This document shows positions 5,757 to 14,414 of a stretch of 16,657 bases of DNA, in pieces. Both the position numbers and the translations under genes were made by a program. The DNA is from Bacteroidales bacterium. Its GTDB lineage: Bacteria; Bacteroidota; Bacteroidia; Bacteroidales; UBA932. The stretch lies in NCBI GenBank assembly GCA_009784635.1, contig WRBG01000026.1:1-16657 (forward strand), read 5' to 3'. Numbering within the stretch: position 1 is the stretch's first letter; the number at the start of each line of letters is the position of its first letter. The notes under the pieces were generated by a model. The model was not told the origin of the DNA and made no database searches. It worked only from the letters and a program-made list of their open reading frames with translations.

Positions 5757-6323
5757 TTAGTTGATAATCCATTTTAACCCAATCCCCAACTGTGTGTTGG
5801 GTATTCCGACGGACGAACCCATCAGCAGGCGTTCTCTAATATGGGTAAGCAGCACAAGCCTGTTTGTCAGATAGGTTTCCATTTCAAGGACGAAAGCCCC
5901 TCCATAGAGGAAGGCATCCCTGTTGTTGATGGTTGCTCCGTCCGGCAACAGCTTTTCTCCCCGGTTCAGCGTTTCATATCCCGCCATGGCGGAGGCCCCG
6001 ACGGAGAGAAATACTGTCTTGGTCGGGTCTGACAGAAATTTGAAAAAATACCCTGCTTCGGCGGTAAACTGCGACCGGGGGATACGGATTCGGGCATAGG
6101 GATGGCGCCTTTCAAGGTATTCGATGCCCAGCGCCCACCTGTTCGCCCCCTTTACATATTGGGAAAAGGCGATGCCCGCGAAAAAGCCCTCCCGCAGACT
6201 TAGGCCGTTTACAGGGCCTGTGGTACATTGCAACCCGCGCATGCCGGGCAGGCACCGCTGCGCAGACAACTCCGGTGCGGCGATGCCCAAAACGATGATA
6301 ATCGCAAGGAAAAGTTTGTTCAT
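5757..6323 (-). CDS. traO: conjugative transposon protein TraO
   Basis: A 188-residue exported protein with a cleavable-looking signal (LFLAIIIVLGIAAPELSAQ, probable cut after Gln22). The mature part alternates aromatic and polar residues in strands (FFAGIAFSQYV, WALGIEYLERR, FTAEAGYFFKFL, TVFLSVGASAMAGYETL) and ends in IGLKWIIN. This is typical of a small outer-membrane beta-barrel and of the TraO family. It probably contributes to the outer-membrane side of the mating channel (inference). Its ATG overlaps the traN stop by four bases (ATGA), indicating translational coupling. Confidence 0.9.
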   Translation of the reverse strand: MNKLFLAIIIVLGIAAPELSAQRCLPGMRGLQCTTGPVNGLSLREGFFAGIAFSQYVKGANRWALGIEYLERRHPYARIRIPRSQFTAEAGYFFKFLSDPTKTVFLSVGASAMAGYETLNRGEKLLPDGATINNRDAFLYGGAFVLEMETYLTNRLVLLTHIRERLLMGSSVGIPNTQLGIGLKWIIN

Positions 6324-7255
6324 TTCATTTTCACGGTTAGATTGTCAATTACCTCTGCGCGTATCAAATCCATGTTCTCTATGGTCAAGGTCTGGTTGCG
6401 CCCCCCATCCTTTTCAAACAGTTCTATGATTAACTGCTTATCGTCCGGAATGGTGAACTTTGAGAGGACAAATACGGTGCGCTCTTCCCTGTTTCCGGCC
6501 ACGCCCGTTACTTGATTGTAGCTGCGGAGCGGCATGATTACCCGCTCTTGAATGGCCGTTCGCTTGGCCACCTTTTTGTCCACGATATTGAAGGTAATAA
6601 AGTCTATGTTAAAGGAGACGGTTGTGCTATTTTTCAAGCTCAGATGAAAGAACAGCAACTCGTTGTGCGTATATATTTCTTTGAGGAGGTACTGTACTCC
6701 AAAGTTTTTACTGCCTATGTGCTTAATCTTTGTCCGGTTGTTGCGGTGGATGGCCTCCATGATAAGACGAACCAAGTAGGGCGATTCGTTGCCCAAATCG
6801 GAGAGGTATATGGGAATCTCGTTTCCCGGCTTGTTCTCAAAGTTCCATCCGTGCAGGAAGTCTGCCATCTCCACCGACAGCTTTACCGGCTCGTCGGCGT
6901 ACTTTACATTGAAGCTGTAGTAACTGCCTTCTTCGGTAATTACCGAAAGGTTGCTCTCTCTGGAGAATCCCTGTGTGGCCGCCTTGACTCTGAGTACATT
7001 TTCCACGCCGTCGGCTTTGGCTGCCAGCAGGTCGATGGAACCTAAATCCACGTAGCGGATGGCAGCCGGAAAGATGATGTGTACCGTCTTGGCAAAGGTT
7101 ACTTCGAGTGCGTATGGCGGAATCATCCGGTTGAATGTGATGGGCCGCGTAAGCCCGTTAAAAAAGTCTCCCCTTGAGGGATTGTTTTGTTCCTGTGCGT
7201 TTGCCGCGGTAAACACGCCCGCAACAAGGGCAAGCGTGGCTAAAATCTGTTTCAT
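6320..7255 (-). CDS. traN: TraN, DUF4138, VirB9-like channel component
   Basis: A 311-residue protein with a signal peptide (LATLALVAGVFTAANAQ). The family hallmarks follow: FNRMIPPYALEVTFAKTVHIIFPA and YVDLGSIDLLAAKADGVENVLRVKA near the N-terminus. The C-terminal domain contains SLKNSTTVSFNIDFITFNIVDKK and VFVLSKFTIPDDKQLIIELFEKDG. This is the layout of the Bacteroidetes TraN (DUF4138) family, regarded as the VirB9 counterpart that forms the periplasmic/outer-membrane core with TraM. It starts 37 bases after traM and overlaps traO by four bases. Confidence 0.93.
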   Translation of the reverse strand: MKQILATLALVAGVFTAANAQEQNNPSRGDFFNGLTRPITFNRMIPPYALEVTFAKTVHIIFPAAIRYVDLGSIDLLAAKADGVENVLRVKAATQGFSRESNLSVITEEGSYYSFNVKYADEPVKLSVEMADFLHGWNFENKPGNEIPIYLSDLGNESPYLVRLIMEAIHRNNRTKIKHIGSKNFGVQYLLKEIYTHNELLFFHLSLKNSTTVSFNIDFITFNIVDKKVAKRTAIQERVIMPLRSYNQVTGVAGNREERTVFVLSKFTIPDDKQLIIELFEKDGGRNQTLTIENMDLIRAEVIDNLTVKMK

Positions 7256-7292
7256 TTGTTTATTGGTTAATGTTTTATTGATTGTTGACCGA

Positions 7293-8657
7293 TTATTTTA
7301 AGCCTGTTTCCGTAAGGAGGTAAAGGCGGTGTCCGGCTTTAAGGTGTACCTTGACTTCGCGGAGCTTTTTTGCCGCAAACTGCGATACTCCTTGAATGAC
7401 GTTCCGCCCCATGTCTGCCACAAACTGCTGTCCGGCATCACTGGAAAGGCTTATGCTTGTTCCCGCCGATGTGCCCATGTTGGCGATGATTTCCTTGGCG
7501 GCGCTCAACTCCTGCAGGCTGGGGATGAAGATTCCGTTCTGACCGTCCATGTCGTAAACACGGAGGTCTACGGGAATGATTACCCCTGTGTGTTCGATGA
7601 GGCTTACGGTTATTCCCATCCGTTCTCCTTGAAGTTTCACCGCTCCGGAAAGCACCGTATTGGCGGGAATCACCATGTTTGCGACCTGCATGGGTTCCAG
7701 CAGCCGCAGCCGCACGCTCTGCCCTTCCGTTACCGTCTGGTCGGCATGTACGCAGGCAAGAACCGTGTTTTTTACCCTGTCGGTCGCTCCCTCGGTAGCC
7801 GTGATAAATCCCCTGTTGCGCTCATTGCCGTAGCCTGCGATAAACTCTTTATCGCTCATTTGGGGCAGCAGCGCCGAGACCGTCTGCTCCCTCACTTGAG
7901 AGACAGGTGTGGCGGTCATATCTGAGGGCATATTGCTCCCTGTGCGTCCCGCCGCAGACTCGACAACGGGAGCGGCCATCTCCGCCGCCTCTGCCGTCCC
8001 GAATGTTCCCGCCGCCCCCGGCATGTACCTTGCCGCCATTTGGAACGACTTTTCCATCAGCTCAAGGTGATTATCCACGGAGTTCTTACGCGCATCCTCC
8101 TCCTCCATCCGCATCTTCATCTCCTCCAGCTCCTGCTTTAGCCGTTCCTTTTCGGGGTCTTCGCGGGGTGTCTCATAAAAATTTTCCAGAACACGGTTTA
8201 TGTCGCTGTAAGCTGCTGCCGATCCCGTGATGGCAGTATTTCGGGGCGAAGATGGCGGGCGCGGATTATAGCCGCCGGTCGTCTCCCAAACGGGGTCTTC
8301 CGGAGGCAACAGCGACAGGTCGCCGGACTGTACCGGAGTATTGTCGCCCAGCAGATCGGCAAAGTCGTGCAGCGAGCGCATCCGCTCCTGCTGCCTGCGC
8401 TTAACCTGCTCCTGCTCGTAGGCATCGCGCTTGTCGCCGATAATCGCTTCGTTGCTCGGCATCGGGATGTCGGTATTAAAGCCCGACGACTGTTCACGTC
8501 TGGCCTTGTCGTCTGCCGAAGGCGAGAAGATGAAAAAGAGACAGCCTGCACAGATGACGCCCATCAGCGCAAAGACGGCGTACTTCTTCATTTTCTGCTT
8601 CTGCTCATCCGAAATAAGACCCTTATTCCCGTCCGTCCGTTGATGGTTGCCTGTCAT
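7293..8657 (-). CDS. traM: TraM, VirB10-like channel protein
   Basis: A 454-residue inner-membrane-anchored protein. After a short cytoplasmic N-terminus comes one transmembrane helix (residues about 26-45, YAVFALMGVICAGCLFFIF). A long periplasmic part follows, with a proline-rich stretch (118-140), a charged coiled coil (166-205, EKERLKQELEEMKMRMEEED) and a C-terminal beta domain (RLRLLEPMQVANMVIPANT, GITVSLIEHTGVIIPVDLRV) ending in HLKAGHRLYLL. This matches Bacteroides TraM, the VirB10 analogue that spans the envelope. The ATG at 8657 overlaps the traL stop by four bases; an upstream in-frame ATG at 8843 would run through traL in another frame and is rejected. Confidence 0.93.
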   Translation of the reverse strand: MTGNHQRTDGNKGLISDEQKQKMKKYAVFALMGVICAGCLFFIFSPSADDKARREQSSGFNTDIPMPSNEAIIGDKRDAYEQEQVKRRQQERMRSLHDFADLLGDNTPVQSGDLSLLPPEDPVWETTGGYNPRPPSSPRNTAITGSAAAYSDINRVLENFYETPREDPEKERLKQELEEMKMRMEEEDARKNSVDNHLELMEKSFQMAARYMPGAAGTFGTAEAAEMAAPVVESAAGRTGSNMPSDMTATPVSQVREQTVSALLPQMSDKEFIAGYGNERNRGFITATEGATDRVKNTVLACVHADQTVTEGQSVRLRLLEPMQVANMVIPANTVLSGAVKLQGERMGITVSLIEHTGVIIPVDLRVYDMDGQNGIFIPSLQELSAAKEIIANMGTSAGTSISLSSDAGQQFVADMGRNVIQGVSQFAAKKLREVKVHLKAGHRLYLLTETGLK

Positions 8658-8911
8658 AATCCTTGGTTTACACTGTCTTTTTGCAGCCTTAATGCTTCGA
8701 TATGCTGCACTTTCATCAACTCTGTCTCGCCCCTGCCGATATTGTAGATGGAACTTATCACAAACCACACGTTGGCTATCGCCAGCGCCATGCCGATGAC
8801 TAGCACCAAAATGAACCGCTTCATGGGTGTTGGTTTGCCGCAAAGAAGTCGAAGGCGGTGTTCGACAGCATCCCCTGCATGGGCAAGTGCGTGTTTGATT
8901 CCTGTTGCCAT
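8654..8911 (-). CDS. traL: TraL, DUF3989 single-span membrane protein
   Basis: An 85-residue protein with an amphipathic basic N-terminus (HALAHAGDAVEHRLRLLCGKPTP) and one transmembrane helix (about residues 31-53, RFILVLVIGMALAIANVWFVI), then a short charged C-terminus. Length, order and the KPTP-KRF junction before the helix fit the DUF3989/TraL family. It is a small accessory component of the mating channel; no activity is known. It starts 12 bases after traK and overlaps traM by ATGA. Confidence 0.88.
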   Translation of the reverse strand: MATGIKHALAHAGDAVEHRLRLLCGKPTPMKRFILVLVIGMALAIANVWFVISSIYNIGRGETELMKVQHIEALRLQKDSVNQGL

Positions 8912-8923
8912 AAACGCCTCCTG

Positions 8924-9547
8924 TTATCGGTCAATCACCCGCAAATCGCGGTTTTGGATGATCTCAAAATTTTCCATCGTAAAGCCGTGGGGATTGTTGT
9001 CGCTCCTCACAGAATTAATCAAGTTGCACCGGGTTACAAGGCTGCGCTCCGTGATGTTGCTTTCACGGATGATCAGCTGACGGGCATATGTCACCACCCT
9101 GTACGGGTAGGTGTCGAAGTTGCAAACCACGCTGTCTACCTGTAAGTTTTGGTTGATATTGCCGGATATGATGCGGTTATAGTATCCCTTTTCCTGCATG
9201 TCCTTGTAGTAAGCGAACGCCGACCTGTCCACAAGAAAGAGCGCCCTTTGGATGTTGCTCTCTATGGCGTTCCTGTCGGGGGCAAGGGTAAAGAACAGCT
9301 CATGAAAGCGCTTGACATGTTCCCGCGCCTCGACGGGACGGTTTTGCGACAGGTCCTGCGAGAGCGCCAGCATCAGCGACTTTCCGCCGTCAAGCACATA
9401 GATTTTTTGCCGCTGCGCTTCCGCAAAGCGGTAGGAGCTAAGGAGCGCGTACCCCGAAACCGCAGCGCACAGACATACAAACACGATTCCAAAGAAACGT
9501 ATCTGCCTAAATGATGTTTCAATATTCTTTAAACTCTTAAATTCCAT
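8924..9547 (-). CDS. traK: TraK, VirB8-like inner-membrane protein
   Basis: A 207-residue protein with a short cytoplasmic N-terminus (MEFKSLKNIETSFRQIR), one transmembrane helix (about 18-37) and a periplasmic domain. The block LALSQDLSQNRPVEAREHVKRFHELFFTLAPD and the block YYNRIISGNINQNLQVDSV are characteristic of Bacteroides TraK, which has a VirB8/NTF2-like fold in known systems. It is an inner-membrane assembly factor of the channel. It lies 22 bases after traJ and 12 before traL. Confidence 0.93.
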   Translation of the reverse strand: MEFKSLKNIETSFRQIRFFGIVFVCLCAAVSGYALLSSYRFAEAQRQKIYVLDGGKSLMLALSQDLSQNRPVEAREHVKRFHELFFTLAPDRNAIESNIQRALFLVDRSAFAYYKDMQEKGYYNRIISGNINQNLQVDSVVCNFDTYPYRVVTYARQLIIRESNITERSLVTRCNLINSVRSDNNPHGFTMENFEIIQNRDLRVIDR

Positions 9548-9569
9548 CTGATTTTCTGATTATTACTAT

Positions 9570-10586
9570 TTAATTTCCGCCCCTGTTTACCAACCGTCCC
9601 GATATGTTTCCCGAAGCGGCGCCGGAGGCGGCGCCCGCCACCGCGCCCGTTTTGGCTGCCGCAGCGTTGATGTTGCGGTTATAGGCGCCCATGCCACCGG
9701 CAGAGATAATCCAGTTGGCCACCGTGGGGATGGTAAAGTATCCGATGATTCCGATAATCATGAAGATGATATAGGTGGCGTTGCTTGCCTCGAGAGAAAA
9801 GTTGGGGTTGTTCTGCAACTCCGAAATATCGTTTTGCAGCATCAACACCTGTATTCTGGCAAGTATCGAGCTGAACAGGTCGGATACAGGAAGCCATAAA
9901 TATACGGATACATAGCGGCTTATCCACTGTGTCAGCGTGGCGTGGAAGCCGTCATAGACCGCGATGCCAAAGGCTACGGGCCCAAGGATGGCAAGTACAA
10001 TGAGGAAGAAGGTGCGTACCGTATCTATTACCAGCGCCGCCGCTTGAAAGAACAGCTCCAGCAGTTCACGAAACCATCCGCGGATACTCTTTTTCATGTT
10101 GTACATGCCCCGTTCGATGTACATTCCCGCTATTTCCGGAGCATCGAACAGTCCCAGTTCCGAGAGGCGCTGGTCAAACGTATCATTGTCCACCAGCCAC
10201 GCCGTTTGGGGGCTGCGCATCATATATTCGTATTCAAGCTGATCCTTCTGCCGCCGGTACCGGTTCATGTCAAAGGTTTGGGACTCCAGCATCTGATGCG
10301 TCCCCTTCACAACGGGTGATAATACCGTATTGATTGTTCCCAGCACAAAGGTGGGGAAGAACATGATGCAAAAGCCGATGGCAAAAGGGCGTAACAGGGG
10401 ATACACGTCAATGGGTTCGGCGCGGGAAAGGGACTGCCATACCCGCGAGGCGACGTAAAACAGCGCCCCCAGACCGGCAATCCCCTTGGCCACGCCTGCC
10501 ATATCCCCGCAAAGCGGCATCATCTCCTCGTAGAGGTTACGAAGAATCTGATGCAGATTGTCGAAGTCTATCGCTAACGGTACCAT
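9570..10586 (-). CDS. traJ: TraJ, VirB6-like polytopic membrane protein
   Basis: A 338-residue membrane protein with hydrophobic segments at about residues 30-50, 66-90, 174-190, 193-211, 226-250 and 272-296. A central hydrophilic loop (105-165, DMNRYRRQKDQLEYEYMMRS) separates the first two from the rest. The C-terminal tail is rich in Ala and Gly (AAAAKTGAVAGAASGAASG). This is the pattern of CTnDOT TraJ, the VirB6 analogue of the inner-membrane channel. It starts 15 bases after traI. The start at 10586 keeps the family N-terminus (LHQILRNLYEEMMPLC). Confidence 0.93.
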   Translation of the reverse strand: MVPLAIDFDNLHQILRNLYEEMMPLCGDMAGVAKGIAGLGALFYVASRVWQSLSRAEPIDVYPLLRPFAIGFCIMFFPTFVLGTINTVLSPVVKGTHQMLESQTFDMNRYRRQKDQLEYEYMMRSPQTAWLVDNDTFDQRLSELGLFDAPEIAGMYIERGMYNMKKSIRGWFRELLELFFQAAALVIDTVRTFFLIVLAILGPVAFGIAVYDGFHATLTQWISRYVSVYLWLPVSDLFSSILARIQVLMLQNDISELQNNPNFSLEASNATYIIFMIIGIIGYFTIPTVANWIISAGGMGAYNRNINAAAAKTGAVAGAASGAASGNISGRLVNRGGN

Positions 10587-10601
10587 CTACTCCGTTATCT
10601 G

Positions 10602-11240
10602 TTACCAGTACCTGTCCATGGCGTCTCCATAGAGAGCGAGTACCCTGTCAATGTCGCCCGTCTTCTGGGCGCGGAGGTAGGAGGTGGCAAAAACCTTGTT
10701 CGTGTAGTAGTTCACTACATTTCGATGCTCCAAGAGCTTGGCGTGAACGTAGTTGATGATGTTTATCCGCTCACTGTCGTTCATCGAAAGTCCGTTGGCG
10801 TTGACCACGTTCTTCATCTCCAGCAACATGTTTGCACCCTGTCCCAGCAAAACGGTGTAGCCGGCGCTGATGGCTATCAGCTCCGCAAAGTGAAGGTTGG
10901 GGTCGTTCAACATCCTCTGATAACTGTTCACATAGATGTCGCCGATTTCCCCCACCAGCAGGAAGGCGTCCCGTACCTTGAGCGCATCCTTGACCAAATC
11001 ATTTACAGCCTTGAGCTTGTCGTAGTATTCCTTGCCTTGATTGTAAACCTTTTTCACTTCTTCAAAGTTCCTAATCACATTGGTTACCGTGGAAGAAGTT
11101 TGCACAATCTGGTTGGCGGAGTTGATAATACTTGTGGCAATGTTTGCCGGGTCGGTTACGACAAACTGCGCCCTTGCCTGCGTCATAAAAAACATGAGCG
11201 TAATGATGACGCTCGTGATGATTAAAATTACCTTTTTCAT
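10602..11240 (-). CDS. traI: TraI, DUF4141 exported protein
   Basis: A 212-residue protein with a clear signal peptide (KVILIITSVIITLMFFMTQARAQ, cut near Gln25). The mature part is helical with coiled-coil character (VTNVIRNFEEVKKVYNQGKEYYDKL) and ends in VLALYGDAMDRYW. This fits the DUF4141/TraI family of Bacteroidetes elements, a periplasmic channel component thought to be VirB5-like. Despite the name it is not the F-plasmid relaxase TraI. It follows traG by 19 bases, where CTnDOT carries traH; no traH is present. Confidence 0.92.
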   Translation of the reverse strand: MKKVILIITSVIITLMFFMTQARAQFVVTDPANIATSIINSANQIVQTSSTVTNVIRNFEEVKKVYNQGKEYYDKLKAVNDLVKDALKVRDAFLLVGEIGDIYVNSYQRMLNDPNLHFAELIAISAGYTVLLGQGANMLLEMKNVVNANGLSMNDSERINIINYVHAKLLEHRNVVNYYTNKVFATSYLRAQKTGDIDRVLALYGDAMDRYW

Positions 11241-11259
11241 TTTTTTCTTTTTTTAATGG

Positions 11260-13752
11260 TTAGTTATTTCGTTTACTTTCTGCTAATTGTTTAATAGCCA
11301 ATTCAATATTTCCATCCAATTTGTCGGCAAGGCGCATCAGTTCCAGCTTCTCGGTCTCCTCGGTAGTGTACGCATAATACTCCTCCAAGCTGACTTCGGT
11401 AGCATAGACCGCCGACTGCACCCCGCCCAGACCAATCCAAACCTCCTTGTATTTACGGTTCGGATGGTTCGCCATGTTGATGGATAACACCTGCGATTTT
11501 TCCTTCTCGGTCAGTCCAAGCAACGCCTGTATGCTGTCAAACTTATTCATGTACTTGCGCTGGTCTAAAAGAATCTTACAGTCGGCGTTGTTGATAATGC
11601 TCTCTTTCACAATGGCCGAAGCGATAATATCGTCCACCTCTTGAGTGACTACAATCGCCTCCCCAAAGAATTTCCGGACGGTCTTGTACAGATACTTGAT
11701 GTATTCCGCCATCCCTTCCTTGGCAATGGCTTTCCATGCCTCCTCTATGAGGATGAGTTTTCGGATTCCCTTTAACCGCCTCATCTTGTTGATAAAAACT
11801 TCCATGATGATGATGGTGGTCACAGGAAAGAGTATCTTGTGGTCTTTGATGGCATCTATCTCAAAGACAATAAAGCGCTTGGAGAGCAAGTCAAGCTGCT
11901 TTTCGGAGTTGAGCAGGTAGTCGTATTCGCCGCCCCTGTAGTAGGGTTCAAGCACGTTCAAAAAATTGGCAACGTCAAAATCCTTTTCGCGGACTTCCTT
12001 GGTGTCGAGGACGTCCCTGTATTCGCCTCTGACAAAATCATAAAACGTGTTGAATGAAGGAACGATGCCTGTCTTGAGGCGCTCTATGTACATGCTCACG
12101 GCGTTGGACAGGGCAACCTCCTCGGCCCGCGAAGGCGGCTCGTTATCCCTTTTCCACAGAGTCAATATCAGCGTCTTAATGCTCTCGCGCTTCTCAATGT
12201 CGAAAAGGCCGTCATCGGTATAAAAGGGATTAAACGCTATGGGATTTTCCTCCGTATAGGTAAAGTACACACCGTCTTCGCCACCCGTTTTTCGGTTAAT
12301 CAAGTTGCAGAGCCCTTGATAACTGTTGCCGGTATCAACTAAAACGATGTGCGCCCCCTGCTCGTAATATTGCCGCACCATGTGGTTGGTAAAAAAGGAT
12401 TTTCCGGAGCCCGACGGCCCAAGTATAAACTTGTTGCGGTTGGTGATGATGCCCTTTTTCATCGGCAGGTCAGAGATGTCCAGATGCAGCGGCTTGCCCG
12501 TCAGCCTGTCCACCATCTTGATACCGAATGGCGAGGGAGATGACCGGTAGTTGGTCTCTTGTGTAAAGAAGCACAACGCCTGCTCCATGAACGTATAAAA
12601 ACTCTCCTCTGCCGGAAAGTCGGCCGCATTGCCCGGAATGCCCGCCCAAAACAGGGTCGGGGCATCTACCGTATTGTGTCGCGGCTTGCACTCCATCAAG
12701 GCAATCTGACTCCCCACGTCATTCCTTATTCGTTGTAGTTCTTCGCGGTTGTCACTCCACGCCATCACATTGCAGTGACAGCGGACGGAGGTCAGCCCCA
12801 GCGAGTGCGCCTCATTCAAATATTGCTCAATCCACTCCCTGTTAATCTGGTTCTGACGGCTGTAACGCGAGAGCGAGTGCATGTTTCGCGCCTGCTTCTC
12901 AAAGCGTTTAAGATTTTCCGCATGGTCGTCAATGAACAGATACTGGTTATACAGGTGGCTGCAACCCAGCAGCACGCCCACGGGAGCGGCAAAGGAAAGG
13001 CGGCAGTCGCTGCGGTCGGTAGAGAGCTTTTCATAACGATTATCGGTCGCCACGCGCGGAGACAGGTCCTCGGCATCCGAAAGCGTGTGGAGGCACAAAA
13101 TATTGTCGCCTATGTGCAGTTCTTCGGGGTCCAGCCGGATGTCCCTTAATGTGGTGGTGTCCTCAAGCGAGAGCGAAAAGTATTTTTCCACAAGCCCCGG
13201 CCTGTCCGCCGTGCCGGTAATCTCATCTCCCGTTAACCGCGTCAGCTTGACAAATCCCGAATCGTTGACAATCCGCTCAAACTGCCCGACTGCCTCCAAA
13301 AACTTGGCAACCACCTCCCTGTCCCGTATCTCTTTGGGAACAAGGAAGCCGCGGCAGAGCGTATTGAAGTTGCTTTGCATACGCATACGTTCCTTAGTCG
13401 TTTTGGTCAAGAACAGGTAGCAGGCATGGTTCAGAAAGGGGCGCTCATTAAAGTGCCGCTCAAACGAGCGGGAAAGAAAACTCAATCCGTCCTTTTGAAT
13501 GTCGGGGCGGTAATCCTCCTTGATAAACCAGTCCTGCTTGTGCACAATCGAAAAGTTGGGCAAGACCTTGATTGCCTTTGCCCACGCCGAGTGTATCGCC
13601 TCGTATTCGGAAGAAGTAACGGTAAAGAGTTCGGGCAGCTCCACCCTAAACGGCACCGTTACATCGGCATCCTTGGAGATGATGCAGTCGTGCTCGACCG
13701 CCAACAGCGGAAACTTGCTCTCTAAGGTGGCAGCCCTTAATACGTTCCTCAT
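11260..13752 (-). CDS. traG: TraG, VirB4-like conjugation ATPase
   Basis: An 830-residue ATPase that powers assembly of the mating channel at the inner membrane. The Walker A motif GPSGSGKS is at residues 445-452 and the Walker B strand LILIEEAW at 666-673, with the catalytic glutamate in EE (670-671). Further motifs are VDTGNSYQGLC (471-482), the block PIAFNPF (504-510) and VVTQEVDDI (701-709). The N-terminal half is the VirB4 family domain (RMRMQSNFNTLCRGF and related blocks). The length equals that of CTnDOT TraG. Its ATG overlaps the traF stop by four bases. In this nomenclature TraG is VirB4-like; the VirD4-type coupling protein is not in the window. Confidence 0.96.
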   Translation of the reverse strand: MRNVLRAATLESKFPLLAVEHDCIISKDADVTVPFRVELPELFTVTSSEYEAIHSAWAKAIKVLPNFSIVHKQDWFIKEDYRPDIQKDGLSFLSRSFERHFNERPFLNHACYLFLTKTTKERMRMQSNFNTLCRGFLVPKEIRDREVVAKFLEAVGQFERIVNDSGFVKLTRLTGDEITGTADRPGLVEKYFSLSLEDTTTLRDIRLDPEELHIGDNILCLHTLSDAEDLSPRVATDNRYEKLSTDRSDCRLSFAAPVGVLLGCSHLYNQYLFIDDHAENLKRFEKQARNMHSLSRYSRQNQINREWIEQYLNEAHSLGLTSVRCHCNVMAWSDNREELQRIRNDVGSQIALMECKPRHNTVDAPTLFWAGIPGNAADFPAEESFYTFMEQALCFFTQETNYRSSPSPFGIKMVDRLTGKPLHLDISDLPMKKGIITNRNKFILGPSGSGKSFFTNHMVRQYYEQGAHIVLVDTGNSYQGLCNLINRKTGGEDGVYFTYTEENPIAFNPFYTDDGLFDIEKRESIKTLILTLWKRDNEPPSRAEEVALSNAVSMYIERLKTGIVPSFNTFYDFVRGEYRDVLDTKEVREKDFDVANFLNVLEPYYRGGEYDYLLNSEKQLDLLSKRFIVFEIDAIKDHKILFPVTTIIIMEVFINKMRRLKGIRKLILIEEAWKAIAKEGMAEYIKYLYKTVRKFFGEAIVVTQEVDDIIASAIVKESIINNADCKILLDQRKYMNKFDSIQALLGLTEKEKSQVLSINMANHPNRKYKEVWIGLGGVQSAVYATEVSLEEYYAYTTEETEKLELMRLADKLDGNIELAIKQLAESKRNN

Positions 13753-14072
13753 GCTTCCTCCTTTTTACGGGTAAATAGTCGGGGAAAGCTCCGGCGGCTA
13801 ATCACATACCGCGGATGGTTGCGCCTTGCCTGCGCCTTCATCAGTCCGTGTTCGCCGTACTTTTTGTTCAAGTGGAAAGTGCCGTACACCAAAATGAGTG
13901 CGGCGCTCACGCCAAAGGCGATGCACACCCACTGGTGGACGCCTGCCATGTACATGACGACGAACACAATAAATACTCCCAGCAACCCGCCTGCGAAGAT
14001 GAAGAGGTACTGTGCTTTCAGCCCTTGAAATTCCGCCGGCCTGCCTATGCCCCTGTTTACCGGATACTCCAT
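13749..14072 (-). CDS. traF: TraF, DUF4133, VirB3-like protein
   Basis: A 107-residue protein starting MEYPVNRGIGRPAEFQGLKAQ, the typical N-terminus of DUF4133. Two adjacent transmembrane helices follow (about 24-43 and 47-67), then a basic cytoplasmic tail (RRNHPRYVISRRSFPRLFTRKK). It is the VirB3 counterpart and works next to the VirB4-like TraG, whose start codon overlaps its stop by four bases. It lies 12 bases after traE. Confidence 0.92.
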   Translation of the reverse strand: MEYPVNRGIGRPAEFQGLKAQYLFIFAGGLLGVFIVFVVMYMAGVHQWVCIAFGVSAALILVYGTFHLNKKYGEHGLMKAQARRNHPRYVISRRSFPRLFTRKKEEA

Positions 14073-14084
14073 GCCTCTCTTGTT

Positions 14085-14387
14085 TTACAAAAAAAACGAA
14101 CGGAGGATGGTGGCCGCCACGATGAGGAAGATACAGGCGCCAAACCAGCTTGCAGCCGTCTTGCCCGTATCGGGGTCACCGCTGCTGAACTTGGTATACA
14201 CCTTGACGCCCCCGATAAGTCCCACAACGGCGCCAACCGCATAGATGAGCTTGGTGGCAGGATCAAAGTAAGAGGTTACCATCTGCGTGGCTTCGGTGAT
14301 GCCCGCCGCGCCGTTACCCTGCCCAAGGGCTTCGAGGGCAGCCGACAAAAAAACGGCTGCCGATAAAATAATCTTGGATTTGTTCAT
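14085..14387 (-). CDS. traE: TraE, DUF4134, VirB2-like pilin subunit
   Basis: A 100-residue protein with a signal peptide (KIILSAAVFLSAALEALGQ) and two hydrophobic helices (about 46-66 and 81-99) joined by a short loop (KVYTKFSSGDPDTGK). The block GNGAAGITEATQMVTSYFDPATKLIYAVGA is typical of DUF4134. Size and topology match VirB2-type major pilin or channel subunits. It is 27 bases after traD and 12 before traF. Confidence 0.92.
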   Translation of the reverse strand: MNKSKIILSAAVFLSAALEALGQGNGAAGITEATQMVTSYFDPATKLIYAVGAVVGLIGGVKVYTKFSSGDPDTGKTAASWFGACIFLIVAATILRSFFL

Positions 14388-14414
14388 AATGGTTAACTGT
14401 TTAAAATTGTTTGT

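Noticed and set aside
6512..7045. Rightward 177-codon open frame opposite traN
   Set aside because: Antisense shadow of a gene with clear family motifs; no promoter or plausible protein.
8658..8843. 62-residue N-terminal extension of traM
   Set aside because: It would overlap nearly all of traL in another frame. The ATGA overlap at 8654-8657 and the usual TraM N-terminus support the shorter form.
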